Source of the DNA: Nematostella vectensis
Taxonomy: Eukaryota; Cnidaria; Anthozoa; Actiniaria; Edwardsiidae
NCBI RefSeq assembly: GCF_932526225.1
Contig: NC_064042.1
Location: 7,061,540 to 7,125,539 of the forward strand
Length of the DNA: 64,000 bases
Reading direction: 5' to 3'
Position 1 is the stretch's first letter; each line of letters opens with the position of its first letter. This document shows, piece after piece, positions 16,905 to 28,900 of the stretch. The position numbers and the translations under genes are program-made. The notes beneath the pieces are model-generated. The model worked only from the letters and a program-made list of their open reading frames with translations. It was not told the origin of the DNA and searched no databases.

Positions 16905-17390
16905 CTCACCAAATCCACAGCACCATTTTCCCTATGCCTTGGGCCATGCTACGGTGTCTGCTTTGTATGGTGGACCACCCTTCCCCCTTACTTTTCACCA
17001 TATCCACCAAATCCACTATTTTCCACATAGCCCTATCCCTTGGCCATAGTACTTGCAGTGCTATGTATCTGCTAAGAATGGGGGACCACCCCTCCCCCTG
17101 ACTATTCACCATATCCACCAAATCCATCATTTGCCATAGCCGTATGGCTTGACCATGATAGTTGCAGTGCTAAATATCTGCTTACCATCCCTCCCCCTAA
17201 CTTTTCACCATATCCACCATTTGCCAGAGCCCTATGCTTTTGCCATGCTACTTGCATTGTTAAGTATCCGCTAAGTTTGGGAAACCACCCCTCCCCCTAA
17301 CTTTTTATAACTTTTGCCATAGCTTTGTCCCTTAGATATTTGCAGTGCTAAATAACTGTTATGTATTGATTCATAGGATAAGACCCCTCC
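16905..17390. repeat. Degenerate tandem repeat, about 100-110 bp unit
   Basis: Four to five diverged copies share CACCATATCCACCAAATCCA, a CTTGCAGTGCTAAGTATCTGC-like part, and GACCACCCCTCCCCCT. A further diverged piece continues right of the adjoining TTAA element (18235-18300), showing that the element landed inside this array. Confidence 0.8.
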
Positions 17391-17396
17391 CCTTAA

Positions 17397-18229
17397 GGGT
17401 GTTGGGACATTTCTCGTTACTAAGGGATTCGGTTGTTAGGCACGCGCGCGATCATCCAGAAATTTCGCACTTTTAGGCGGGAAAATTATTTACGCGCGCG
17501 CGACATTCCTAGTTTTGAAAACAAACGAAACGAAACTGGCGAGAAAAACGTAATAATATAGTAAATACCGTAAAACAAAAAAAAAGGCGAGCATGATTTT
17601 TAACCTAGGGCACCTACTTAGCGACCTGAAGTGCTGATTTAAGCAAAAAAAAAAAGAGTTGTTTCAATGCATATTCCACTGTTAAAAAGCGATAATGATA
17701 ATGCGATAATGATAACAAAATTCATTCACAACATTCGCATTTGTAACCAGGTTTTTCCGAAATAAAAACGGTTTGCGTTTCCAACTCTATAATCTTTGAG
17801 AAAAGTGGACGGATCGCGATTTTTTTGGCAAAGAATATTCACCTAGTTGCCGTCCACAAAACTATGTATCGGTTTTCCGATATTTTAAAAAATAAAGAAA
17901 TTATTCAAAAAAGAGTGGAAAATAAAAAAATGTGCGAAAATTTTATTCTTTGGCAGAATCCAAAACGCATACGTAACTTTGTAGGTTCTCTCACAAATAG
18001 TATTATAAAACTACATTTATCATTGCAGATACTTCAACAGCAAATATTATAGAATTTATTTGTTGTGACGTCATGCGATGACGTCACCACCTGATGACGT
18101 CATCAAAATTTAAACATTGATAAACAATGACGCCATACCTAAATTCATAATATTTCACAAATATTTGGCGGATTAATAGCGTTTCAAAGTTTCCTTAGCA
18201 ACGGCCCTCAGAGAAATGTCCCAACACCC
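17397..18229. mobile_element. TTAA-targeting MITE (piggyBac- or Kolobok-like), 833 bp
   Basis: The ends GGGTGTTGGGACATTTCTC and GAGAAATGTCCCAACACCC are perfect 19-bp inverted repeats. Both abut TTAA (17393-17396 and 18230-18233), the target duplication typical of piggyBac and Kolobok elements. The interior has CGCGCG tracts and TGACGTCA-type palindromes (18067-18102) but no transposase. Confidence 0.92.
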
Positions 18230-18300
18230 TTAAGTCCAATGCTACAGTGCTGTCAGATACTTGCAGTGATAGATAAACTGTAATGTATTGATTTATTGGT

Positions 18301-19190
18301 CCATATAGGACCATTTGGCCATTTTCCACTAGCGCTTGACAAATGGCCATTCATTTGGACAAATGGCCAATGTGAGACAGTGTTGGACAGTATTGAATGC
18401 TGTTGCAGGTCTCGTACTGCCATCTGTTTTAGTTGTCGCACTGCATGGCTTGATTGCGGGGATGGACGTCTTTCCCATCCGTGAAGATTGCGTAGTGAGG
18501 ATTTTGGTCTGAATGCGGACAGTGTCCGCGACAAGCTTGCGCAGATTGTTTCCATGTCGCCAAAGGGGGGGTGGGTGGGTGGAAAATTATTGACACTTAC
18601 CGACTTGCGTATCTGGTTTAGAAGTCCACGAATCTGGGTTTGGATGGCGAGATGAGTCCAGATCTCGTGTGGGTATGCAGGCAATGTTATTTGCATAACC
18701 TATCGATATTTTGTAACAGTTGGACCGCACATACCAACAATTTGCGGCATTCCTGCTAATGAGAATATTATTCAATTATAGAAGTCTTGGAAAAGGGGAT
18801 AAAAACAAGAACCTACTTCCATTTATTCTCGATGAAAGAGTGACTTTAAGCACCCTAAATTATCTGTCAGTGATGGGATGACCTTATTTATCAAAGTTTT
18901 CATTGCGGGAATCTTTCAGGTCTTACTGATGCTACAGTACATCTTAAAGATATGTGTGATTCTGAGTCTCAGCTAAGGGGAAGAGAGGGTCAGTGGGCTG
19001 AACAGGGTCTTAACACTGATGTAGAGAAGTATAGATTCTTTTTTGTTACCCTATTCTAGAACATGCACATTTTTGTCATACAGTTTTTGTCTTGCATCAA
19101 TATTTTTTTAAGGCTTGTAAGTACCTTTTTCAGTCTACCCTGATGAAGTCTGATTGAAGACAAAAATTTGAGTCGACTACCAGTTTCTGG
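18301..19190. other. Gene-less stretch
   Basis: Short partly palindromic sequence near 18300-18360 (GGACCATTTGGCCATTTTCC, AAATGGCCA) suggests another eroded element. Nothing else is recognisable. Confidence 0.5.
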
Positions 19191-19195
19191 TAAAC

Positions 19196-19790
19196 TAAAC
19201 ACCCTTCCAGGTACATAAGGTGCGTATAAGACATCTAAACCCCTCCCCGGGTACAGTGAGTTGTGTATACGACATCTTAATCCCTTCCCAGGTATAGTGA
19301 GATGTGTATATGACATCTAAACCCCTCCCCAGGTACAGTGAGGTGTGTATATAACATCTTAATCCCTCCCCAGGTACAGTGAGATGTGTATATGACATCT
19401 AAATCCCTCCCCAGGTACAGTGAGGTGTGTATATGACATCTAAATCCCTCCCCAGGTACAGTGGGGTATGTATATGACATCTAAATCACTCCCCAGGTAC
19501 AGTGAGGAGTGTATGTGACATCTAAATCCCTCCCGGGATACAGTGAGGTGTATATATGACATCTAAATCCCTTCCCAGGAACAATGAGGTGTTTATATGA
19601 CATCTAAATCACTGCCCAGGTACAGTGAGGAGTGTATATGACATCTAAATCCCTCCCTGGGTACAGTGAGGTGTATATATGACATCTAAATCCCTCCCTG
19701 GGTACAGTGAGGTGTGTATATGACATCTAAATCCCTTCCCAGGTCCAGTGAGGTGTAAATGTGACGTTTAAAACCCTGCCCAGGGACACT
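19196..19790. repeat. 41-bp minisatellite
   Basis: About 14 copies of a 41-bp unit containing CCAGGTACAGTGAGGTGTGT and GACATCTAAATCCCTCC. No exon adjoins it that I can identify, unlike the SMG9 and SLC37 arrays. Minus-strand frames across it are artefacts. Confidence 0.95.
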
Positions 19791-20955
19791 GGTCACAAGT
19801 TTTCAAAACATCCATTTGTTTTTGTCTTTTGGGATTTTCTCTTCCACCAGTCAAATTATTCTAAGCCAATCAGATTCTTGCCATCTCTTGCCTAGTGCAG
19901 TTGTCTGGCTTTCTGTCGTTACACAGTCTGGTTTTCGTCCAGAGGGTAGCCAGGGATGTGCACAAAGCGAGACTCTGATTTGCTCAGAATGGTTTTACTG
20001 ACGGAACAGAAAACCAAAACAAATCGTGTTTTGAAAATGCGGGTCGCGATAAAACGGATTCAACAGAAAAACAAATTTCAAGCAATCTGAGCAAGAAGGG
20101 GTAAAATTAACTGTGTTACTAAAAAGTAAACTTAAGTAATAATCAGTGCAGTCAGATTAATAAGGAGAATCATTTGCATACAGTACACCATTAATACACA
20201 TTTTTATTTACAGAGATTGATAAGAAGCCATGTGCATAGAGTGCTCTTAATAAACCTTAATGCCCTTCTGTACACTAATGGTGTAAGGAAAAAAATAACA
20301 ATTGTAAATATCTAAAGATGACAACATTTGCAATATTTTTAATCTAGTTTAAATGAAGGGAGTTTATATAACAACCACATGTAACCCAAGCACTCGGTTT
20401 GTATTCTAGTACGCAAGAGAATTTGTAGAATGATGAAAAAAAAAAAAGGAAAATAAAAGAAAAGACTTCATAGTGGACTCACTTTATTCTTGTCTTTTTG
20501 GGATCTCTCCTGAGTATTATGGGCCCATTTTACTCGTTTCCCCTTCAGCACCCATACAAGACGAGAGAAGATGGCTGCTTGTATGGATGCTGAAAGGGAT
20601 CTTGTTAAGCTTGAAAAAAATCCAAGAAAAAAACTGGAGAGAAGCCCTGCCAGCCGACCCCTATCCATTTTCTGAATGACTATCCATATATAAACTCAAC
20701 ACCATTCTTATATGATGCCCCTCTCCCCCCTTTCCGAATTTTTCTGAATATTTTAATTTTTTTTACAAGATCCCTTATAAAATGCAAGTAAAAAATATTT
20801 TCATAGAACTATAACCAAAACCAACTCTCAAAGATAGGATATTTTGGCAGATAACTTCTCATCTCCCCCTCATCTTCATAGAGGTGCAACAGGTTTAGGA
20901 GAGGTGCTCATTTGAGAAAGGCACTTATTTGAGCAATTATGGTAACTAAATGTAT
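19791..20955. other. PSENEN 3' side, nothing else recognised
   Basis: Downstream of PSENEN on the minus strand. TTTATT near 20481-20486 (AATAAA on the minus strand) could be a poly(A) signal. No gene or repeat family recognised. Confidence 0.4.
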
Positions 20956-22590
20956 CTAGGGCTCTCCCAGAGGGATAAGAAAGGACAGTGTATCACCAAG
21001 CTCCCCCCATGATGCCCTGTTGGTTTGGTACATCACAATCCAAGTAGACAGTCCAGCAGCCCAGATTGAAAACCCAATAAAGGATTTGATGACGTCTGCA
21101 ACAAAAAATGGTCTTTAAGGATTAGACACTGCACAAAAACACTCAACTCATAACACACAGTCTACAAACACCAAAAGATCAAACTGTAACAGATCCTTTA
21201 TTAAATATGCTGGAGCAGTACACTCTGGCTATGCAATGCTGGCATGCCATTTAATCTAGACGTAACACAATTGATAAACACAATGAATCAACAGATAACA
21301 AAGTCTACCACAAGATTCTACTAATACACTGAATCAAGACATACACTAACACAATCGATGAACACAATAAAACATCACATATATAACACAATCGACCAAC
21401 AGGTAATTAACACAATCAACCAACACACAACACTAACACAATCAATTAATCAAATGTAAATGCTTTGTAAGCATTCACAAGTTAAAAATGACCCACCAAA
21501 TAACCCAAAACAACCAACCAACTTATTACTGTTATGAACCAACACATATATTTTAAACAACCTATCAAAATGCAGTGTACCAACAGATAACACTTACACA
21601 ATCTACCAAAATATTCTACCAGTACAGTGAATCAACAAATAGTATTTACTCACTTTACCAACAAATAACACCAACAAAATGAACCAACACATGTAACACA
21701 ATCTAACAACACACTGAACCAACACACAACACCCAATTGATCAACACAATAAACCAACAAGTACAGTGTACCAGGCAAAGCCAAACAAGAAAAAAATCAC
21801 CATGAATCCACCTTTGCTTGCAAATTATGCCCCGATAGAGTTCATGATGACCTAGGACACTCTCCCAATATGCTCATAGCTGTATTTTTGATGAAAAATA
21901 CAAGCAACCATCAACTTGTGCTCGCATTAGCACAATGACGAGGTATTAAAAGTGGGGACCGCAAAGCACTGTTGGAAAGCTAGGATACGGCTGACTAGTG
22001 CAGCGGTGTTTGACTTTGACAGGCTGTAAAAAAACTCAGAATAGGGGGGAGGTATCTGTCTTCAGTCTGTTTTTTTGTAAATACAGCTCAAAAATAGCCA
22101 GGAGGGTCAGAGGGTTAACGCACTGAACTGAACACAACACAGACATGACACTGACAAAATCTACAAAAACATTCTACCATACACCGAATCCACACATAGC
22201 ACCAAACATCCGGTCAGTGAGAATAATCAATTTTATCAAAATAGCACAGATGATAGGAATTGACACAGAATATCTGGCTAACAATGCATGGTTCATAACT
22301 TCACAAAAATACCGAAATCCTTGCTTACTCGATCTCATGCTTTTCTGTCCTGGAAAAGATTCTCTACAAAATGCTTCGCGGAAGAACCAAATAGCATTGA
22401 CAAGCCAGAGAAAAGGCAAAAACGCCAGACCAACTGTGGAAGATGTGGAACGGAAGTAGTAAGCTTATTAGTCATGATCATAGAGAAATAAACATCACAC
22501 AAATTAAGAGATCATCGCATGGCACCAACCTAATGTGTATTTCCTACACAACTTGACTTTCTCTTCGTCCGAGACTTTCCTTAGGTCCAT
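20956..22590 (-). CDS. PSENEN: Presenilin enhancer 2 (PEN-2), gamma-secretase subunit
   Basis: Three minus-strand exons: 22590-22530, 22433-22329 and 21095-20956, together 306 nt or 101 residues plus stop, the same length as the human protein as I recall it. Exon 1 begins [18 protein letters not shown]. Exon 2 carries the family hallmark [18 protein letters not shown]. Exon 3 carries the second membrane segment and the conserved end [20 protein letters not shown]-2 is a small membrane protein that joins presenilin, nicastrin and APH-1 and triggers presenilin endoproteolysis, so it acts in Notch and other intramembrane cleavage. Splice phases agree. Intron 2 (21096-22328) holds a dispersed repeat and CA-rich degenerate sequence. 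The gene is head-to-head with SMG9. Confidence 0.96.
21775..22118. repeat. Partial copy of the 52009-53008 TTAA-type element
   Basis: About 330 bp closely match about 52665-53008, including CATGAATCCACCTTTGCTTG and TATTTTTGATGAAAAATACA, and end at GGG followed by TTAA (22115-22118), as that element does. I could not find a left inverted repeat, so it is 5'-truncated or internally rearranged. It lies in PSENEN intron 2. Confidence 0.85.
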
Positions 22591-22906
22591 AGCGAGAAAA
22601 TATGAGTGAAAGAGTACGACAATATGATTCACATTAGGTCATTACCCAGCAAGCTTTGTAAAGACGGTCTCTCCTTAATGAATTACCCAGAAGCCCCTAG
22701 ACGATAAAAACACACAAAGACCATTTTGCTTCCTAAATCGTAACAGATAAAATGTTAAATAACATCGTTACTCACAAATAACACCTTTTTTCTTTGCTGG
22801 ATTAGTTTATTTTTCCAATAACAGTTTGGTAGCCTGTTTTGTGTTTTTCACTAGATGGGTAACCTGTGTGTTTTCCTGTAATTGTTGGGTAGGCTGTGTA
22901 TCCAAG
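22591..22906. promoter_or_regulatory. Putative bidirectional promoter, PSENEN/SMG9
   Basis: Only 316 bp separate the two divergent start codons. No TATA box in a convincing position. Shared regulation is inferred from spacing alone. Confidence 0.6.
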
Positions 22907-25900
22907 ATGGAGGACGAGGGTAGAAAAGGTAGTGAGCGTGGTCGGGGTTTTCGTGGAGGGAGACGGAGAGACAGAGGCTATCGAGACAGAAACCCACGGG
23001 TGAGCAAATATCATGGAAATGTTTTTTTTTCTGTTAAACACCAGTTATCGATTACTACCCGCAATCTATCAAGTTGAACTGAACAACGAAGTTTAGGATT
23101 GGACCCATTATCCGGAAGAGTTGAAGCGAGGGAACCAATGCTAAGAACTTTAACAATCCAGATTTACTGTGCGTTGATTAACAAGTGTACTACGCAAAGT
23201 CTGGACTAACCATAACAAAACAAGCCGCACTAGGCCAAACATTCGTATGTATGCATATAAAACGGATATATCAGGTGTAAATGAGAATGCATTTTATTTT
23301 GTGCCGCTTGCATCATCAATATGATGTACTCTTCCAAGAGCTTTGTGGACCTCATCTCATGTTATATTCTGCCAGGGGAGAATTGATGTCCCTCCAGCTC
23401 AGTCTCCACCTACCATGAAAACACCAATCATCTTGACAAAGTCAAATACAGACAAGGTAAAACACCAATCATCTTGACAAAGTCAAATAAAGACAAGGTA
23501 AAAAACACCAATCATCTTGACAAAGTCAAATACAGACAAGGTAAAACACCAATTATCTTGACAAAGTCAAATACAGACAAGGTAAAACACCAATCATCTT
23601 GGCAAAGTCAAATACAGACAAGGTAAAACACCAATCATCTTGACGAAGTCAAATACAGACAAGATAAAACACCAATCATCTTGGCAAAGTCAAATACAGA
23701 CAAGGTAAACCACCAATCATCCTGACAAAGTCAAATACAGACAAGGTAAAACACCAATCATCTTGACAAAGTCAAATACAGACAAGGTAAAACACCAATC
23801 ATCTTGACAAAGTCAAATACAGACAAGGTAAAACACCAATCATCTTGACAAAGTCAAATACAGACAAGGCAAAACACCAATCATCTTGACAAAGTCAAAT
23901 ACAGACAAGGTAAAACACCAATCATCTTGACAAAGTCAAATACAGACAAGGTAAAACACCAATCATCTTGACAAAATAACATACAGACAAGTTAAAACAC
24001 CAATCATCTTGACAAAGTCAAATTCAGACAAGGTAAAACACCAATCATCTTGACAAAGTAAAATACAGACAAGGTAAAACACCAATCACCTTGACAAAGT
24101 AAATTACAGACAAGGTAAAACACCAATCATCTTGAAAAAGTAAAATACAGACAAGGCAAAACACCAATCATCTTGACAAAGTCAAATACAGACAAGGTAA
24201 AACACCAATCATCCTGACAAAGTCAAATACAGACAAGGTAAAACACCAATCATCTTGACAAAGTCAAATACAGACAAGGTAAAACACCAATCATCTTGAC
24301 AAAGTAAAATACAGACAAGATAAAACACCAATCATCTTGACAAAGTCAAATACAGACAAGGTAAAACACCAGCCATCTTGACAAAGTCAAATACTGTAAA
24401 GACAAAGTAAAACACCAATCATCTTTGACAAGCTCATATACGAAGAAGGAAAAAAAATCTCCATTTCCTCCACATGACTGGATTGTGTGTCTGATATCTG
24501 AACTTGTAATTTCCCAATGATTTTCTTTGATTAGTATAGCTCTTAAAATACATTAATGATCGGTTTCTGAAAGGAAATTTTTATTCTAAAGGTGCAGGAA
24601 TCTCCTGTAAAACACATCCTTTTAAAGTCAAGGTAAGGTACAGGTTGAATAAATTAATTTGTAAAGTTCTCCTGTATACTTCCATAGCCCCAGCCAATCA
24701 TCTTCAATGTTTCAATTCTAAATTCCCTTTATTGTGTTTTTTTTTTCTTTTTAAGTAGTTATAAGGGCCTATGGTACTATCTAATTGCTACGAAACACCG
24801 TTGCTACAAAAGGGACAAGCGCTCTGTTTGGTTAAATAGACTAAATTGCAGCGAGTTCTCCAACTTGATTCTGTGGCCCAGTGGTTAGCACCTCAGAAGC
24901 AAGTGCTTCGGGTTCAATCCTCGGTCGAGTCTTTTATTTATTATCATTTTCTTAGAATCTCCAGTTCTAACTTATTAAAATAAACTTTCGACATTTTGTA
25001 GAAGAAAATGCAATTTTTATATGTTTCTAGAGAATAAAAATAGATGGTAAAAAACAAGGTGGCGACCATTTCAGTGCGAGAAAAACACATTCATTTTGAA
25101 CATTTTACAACAATTTTGATTTTTTTTTTACTCAAACCATTGATATTACCATTCCTTACAACTTAGGGCATGGAATTTTTGATTTTTTTTTTAATAAAAA
25201 AGTTATTACCAAATATGTGGTTTTCAAAAAAACATAAAGTTCGACATTTCTCGCAGTATCAAAATTTCACAAATGGAATGGGTGAAGTTTTAGAAAATAG
25301 TGATGTTGAAATATTTCTGCCCAAGAAAGAATCTTAGATTTGAAAAGTAGCTTCTCCTCTGTCTAAAACACGTATGTTGAAAGCTCCAAGAGATTTGACA
25401 AAAAACAGAAGCTTTTATAAAACAAAAAAATTCCCTAACAACAACCTCAAAAGATAGTACCATAGGCCCTTAATGTCTTTACCTAATTTAGGATTTGAAA
25501 TGGAAATGAAAAAGAATTGAAACAAATAAAGAAGCAAAAAATCTTAAACACAAAACCTATTTTTGTTGGATTTAAAACATGTCAAGCAGTCACTAAAATC
25601 TGACAAAACATTTTATCACATATCAATTCTTACAACTGCCAATCTTTCATGCCATTGTTCTTATAAAAAAACTCATTGCTAATAATGCATTGAGTCTGCA
25701 GGGAGTCTGATGAGAGTAGGCCTGTGGAAGGAAACCCGATAAGCAACATCATATCACCTACTACACCATCTCAGCTTCAGCAGGAAGATGAGCGTGTTTC
25801 CATCGGTGCTGAAGCAGCTAGCCTGGGTGGGATAGTCAATGTCCCTGGGGCCATAACCATACAACGCAGCTCGGGCACTTATAGTGCACCATCACAACAA

Positions 25901-28900
25901 GGTGTGTCCTTAATGACAGGGGGCCACATCTCTTTGTTTCTTTTTTTTAAAGTTTAAACTTAAGTGACAGACTGTATGGATGTTGTATAATGTTCAAGCA
26001 AGAAGACAATATACAATGCAAAATGCCTTAAACACATTTAGACTTTGTTAGTAAGAGATGAAGGCTTATTGTGCCACTTAAGCATACAAAACATCCCCTA
26101 ACTGTAGTACTTGTTCAAGCACAATAATAGCTCTACGATAACTAGTAACCATGTCCTCTGCATTTCAGGTCGCACGGAGGGAATACCAGTACCAAGCTTA
26201 TCAGGGCTAAAGGTCAACACAACTGATAGTGAACCACACTTGTGTATTCCTCTGCTGGATGAAAACCTCCACTGGACTGATGCTGCTTTGGAGGTAATGC
26301 AATCTTGAGATACATCAGCTTTTCAAAGTTTAATGATGATTAAAAGTACAGATGGAGGAGTGAAGATTTTAATTTTCTAAAGGGAGTTTATGTGTGTGTA
26401 GCTGATGGTTTAGAGTGTTCTTACTAGATGTTTATGCCAGAGGAAAAGCAAAATTATAGCTTACTGTCAATACCAAAAACACATGCTTCATCTCTGTGTA
26501 ACATGCTACAGTAGTTTGAAAAATGTCTGTAAAGACCTATCATCACCCTTTGTGATAATAGCAGTAATAAAGAGAAGGGGCTTATATCCAATCAATTGTA
26601 AATTTCTTCTTCTCTCTATTAATTTGCTATCCATAATTCCAGTCCCTCCTAGACCAGACTGATTTCTTAGTTGTGGGTGCAATAGGCCTGCAAGGTACTG
26701 GGAAGTCTACCATACTCTCGATGTTGGCAGGAGCAACACCAACAACAGAACCAAGGTATTTCTTGATAGCACCAACAAAATCAAGATATCTTATATACTT
26801 TTTCAGTAATGAGAAAAAGCAAAGTATTAATTACTCTAATTTTTACCAGACTGAGCTAACTGACATCTTTTAAAATTGTAGGTCATATCTGTTTTATCCA
26901 CAAACTAGACAAGCACAGGTAACCCATCTTATGCAGTTTGTTTTCATGACTACTGTAGCATGTGACTAGACTAAAGTATTGTTTATGTTTTGTCTATTTT
27001 CAGGAGAACGGAAGTAACCAGACTGTTGGTGTGAACCTTGGTATAACAACTGAACGAATTATCCTACTTGATACACAGGTAACACCTAGCTCATGTTGGG
27101 TTTTGTGAGGCAAATCTAGGGGGGTTGGCTTGAAAATAAAAAAAAATATAAGGAAATCCACAGAAGAAAAATGAATCTCGCCTTCCCTTTCTTGAAACCC
27201 ATGCAAAACTAAAGAACACTATTTTGAGTTAAGGTCTTGGTAAAGGTAAATTTGACACCACTGTTTGTTTTTGTGTTTTTTTTTTGCAAAACCTGTATCA
27301 ATAGTTCTAAAACTTTATTTTTGAAAACAAATTTTTTCAATAAATCGCATTCTAAGACAGCTAAAATGCTAAATTGCTGTTTCCTGTGACCTGTTGACTG
27401 TGAACTCACGCCAAATCTTTGACTTTTCTAGCATATTATTTTGAGGCGAGAACTCAAGCTTGTCGGGCGTAACCTCGCGACGGGTTTTAAGACATCGGCT
27501 TCAAATTTTCGTGATCTGATAGATAATTATGCCATGTCATTAAGTGCGTAAATTTTCGATTTTTGAAAGATCGCTTTTATAGCACTTTTTGTGTCCAAAT
27601 TTCGCCAGCAATGAGAGTTCCAACTTTGTGATATTTTGTTGACCGTGTCAAATAACAAAGTCCTCAAACCTGTTGGTAGATCATCTATCTGTCATTGAGA
27701 TGCAATTACGTGCAAGTGCATGTGCAATAACACGAAGGTGAATTACCCTCTAGAATTAACTCCATACTTTTGAGTTTGAGGCCTCAAAACTTAAACACGG
27801 AATTAGCTATTGCACAAATAAAACTTGAAGGAGATAATTCAATTTTTTATCTTTTATTTGATGTATAGTTTGTACATATAGTGAAAATTGCAGCGCGGGC
27901 ACGTTGTTTACATTTACCGAACCCTTAACATAATATGAGCTATTTCAGCTTTTTTACACCTTGACAGCAATATTTTTCGAGCAAAAATCAAATAACGGAA
28001 AATGAGACACCTTTTTGGAGATAAAGTATAGTGTTTCAAGTCCACCAAATTTCTCGAAAATAGAACAATTCCTTATGTACCATCTTAAAAGTGGTGCGAA
28101 GGTCAAGAGTGCATATCGACAAATTGTACAAATCCATCTAGCAACAACCTAAAAAACATGTTTCTGCAAAATATTGGACCTAATTTTCCAATTTTCTCAT
28201 GATTGAAACCATAACCTTAACTTGCTGCATTAACCAGTTAACTGCGGATAATCTCCTTTGTCCCAGTTGGTTGTCTGGGCCAACGCGGTCAATTTAATGT
28301 TTATATAATATCAATATTATTATCATAACTATTGTAACTGATAATGATATGATTATGATTATGATAATTATTCCCATTATTTATACTTCTTGTAGGCTTT
28401 GCTTAGTCCTGCAATCCTTGACCACGTGATCCACCATGATCGCTCTATTCCAGCAGAATTCTCGTCCCCAGAAAACTTCATTGAGATGCAGGTAACCCTA
28501 GTTATACCCAAGGGGGGTGCTATTATCCAAACATCACTGCATACCCTAAATGGTCTAATAAACGCCCCCCATCTAAAAAAACACCACATATCTAATGAAC
28601 GCCTCCCCCCCTAAGCTTACAAGTTTGTATTGAACGCCCCTCTCTAATGAATGCAACCCTCTGTTTAACACACCCCCTAGCCTCCTCCTAGCTTAAAAAC
28701 AAATGACTTAGGAATTCCGATAATATAAATCAAATTCAATTGCCTTCTTGTTTAATCTGAGCTTGGCTTCTACTAAATGAGATTTGCTCAAGGCCAAGAA
28801 ACACTTGCTGCACAGGCTATGATTTAACATGGTTCTGACTGAAATAAGAACCCCACTGCACTTGGGTTTGTTATATTGTTATAGTTTGTAAAGTACACCC

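Noticed and set aside
19056-19480. Minus-strand repeat frames
   Set aside because: Artefact of the 41-bp minisatellite; no start, signal or homology.
22145-22459. Plus-strand 104-codon frame
   Set aside because: It overlaps PSENEN exon 2 on the opposite strand, where the PEN-2 motif is unmistakable.
23421-24440. CRISPR-like regular repeats
   Set aside because: There are no unique spacers; units are contiguous and derive from a eukaryotic exon end. The same holds for the arrays at 29860, 32020 and 39079.
24865-24933. Functional tRNA gene
   Set aside because: Boxes A and B fit, but acceptor pairing is incomplete and no anticodon loop can be drawn.
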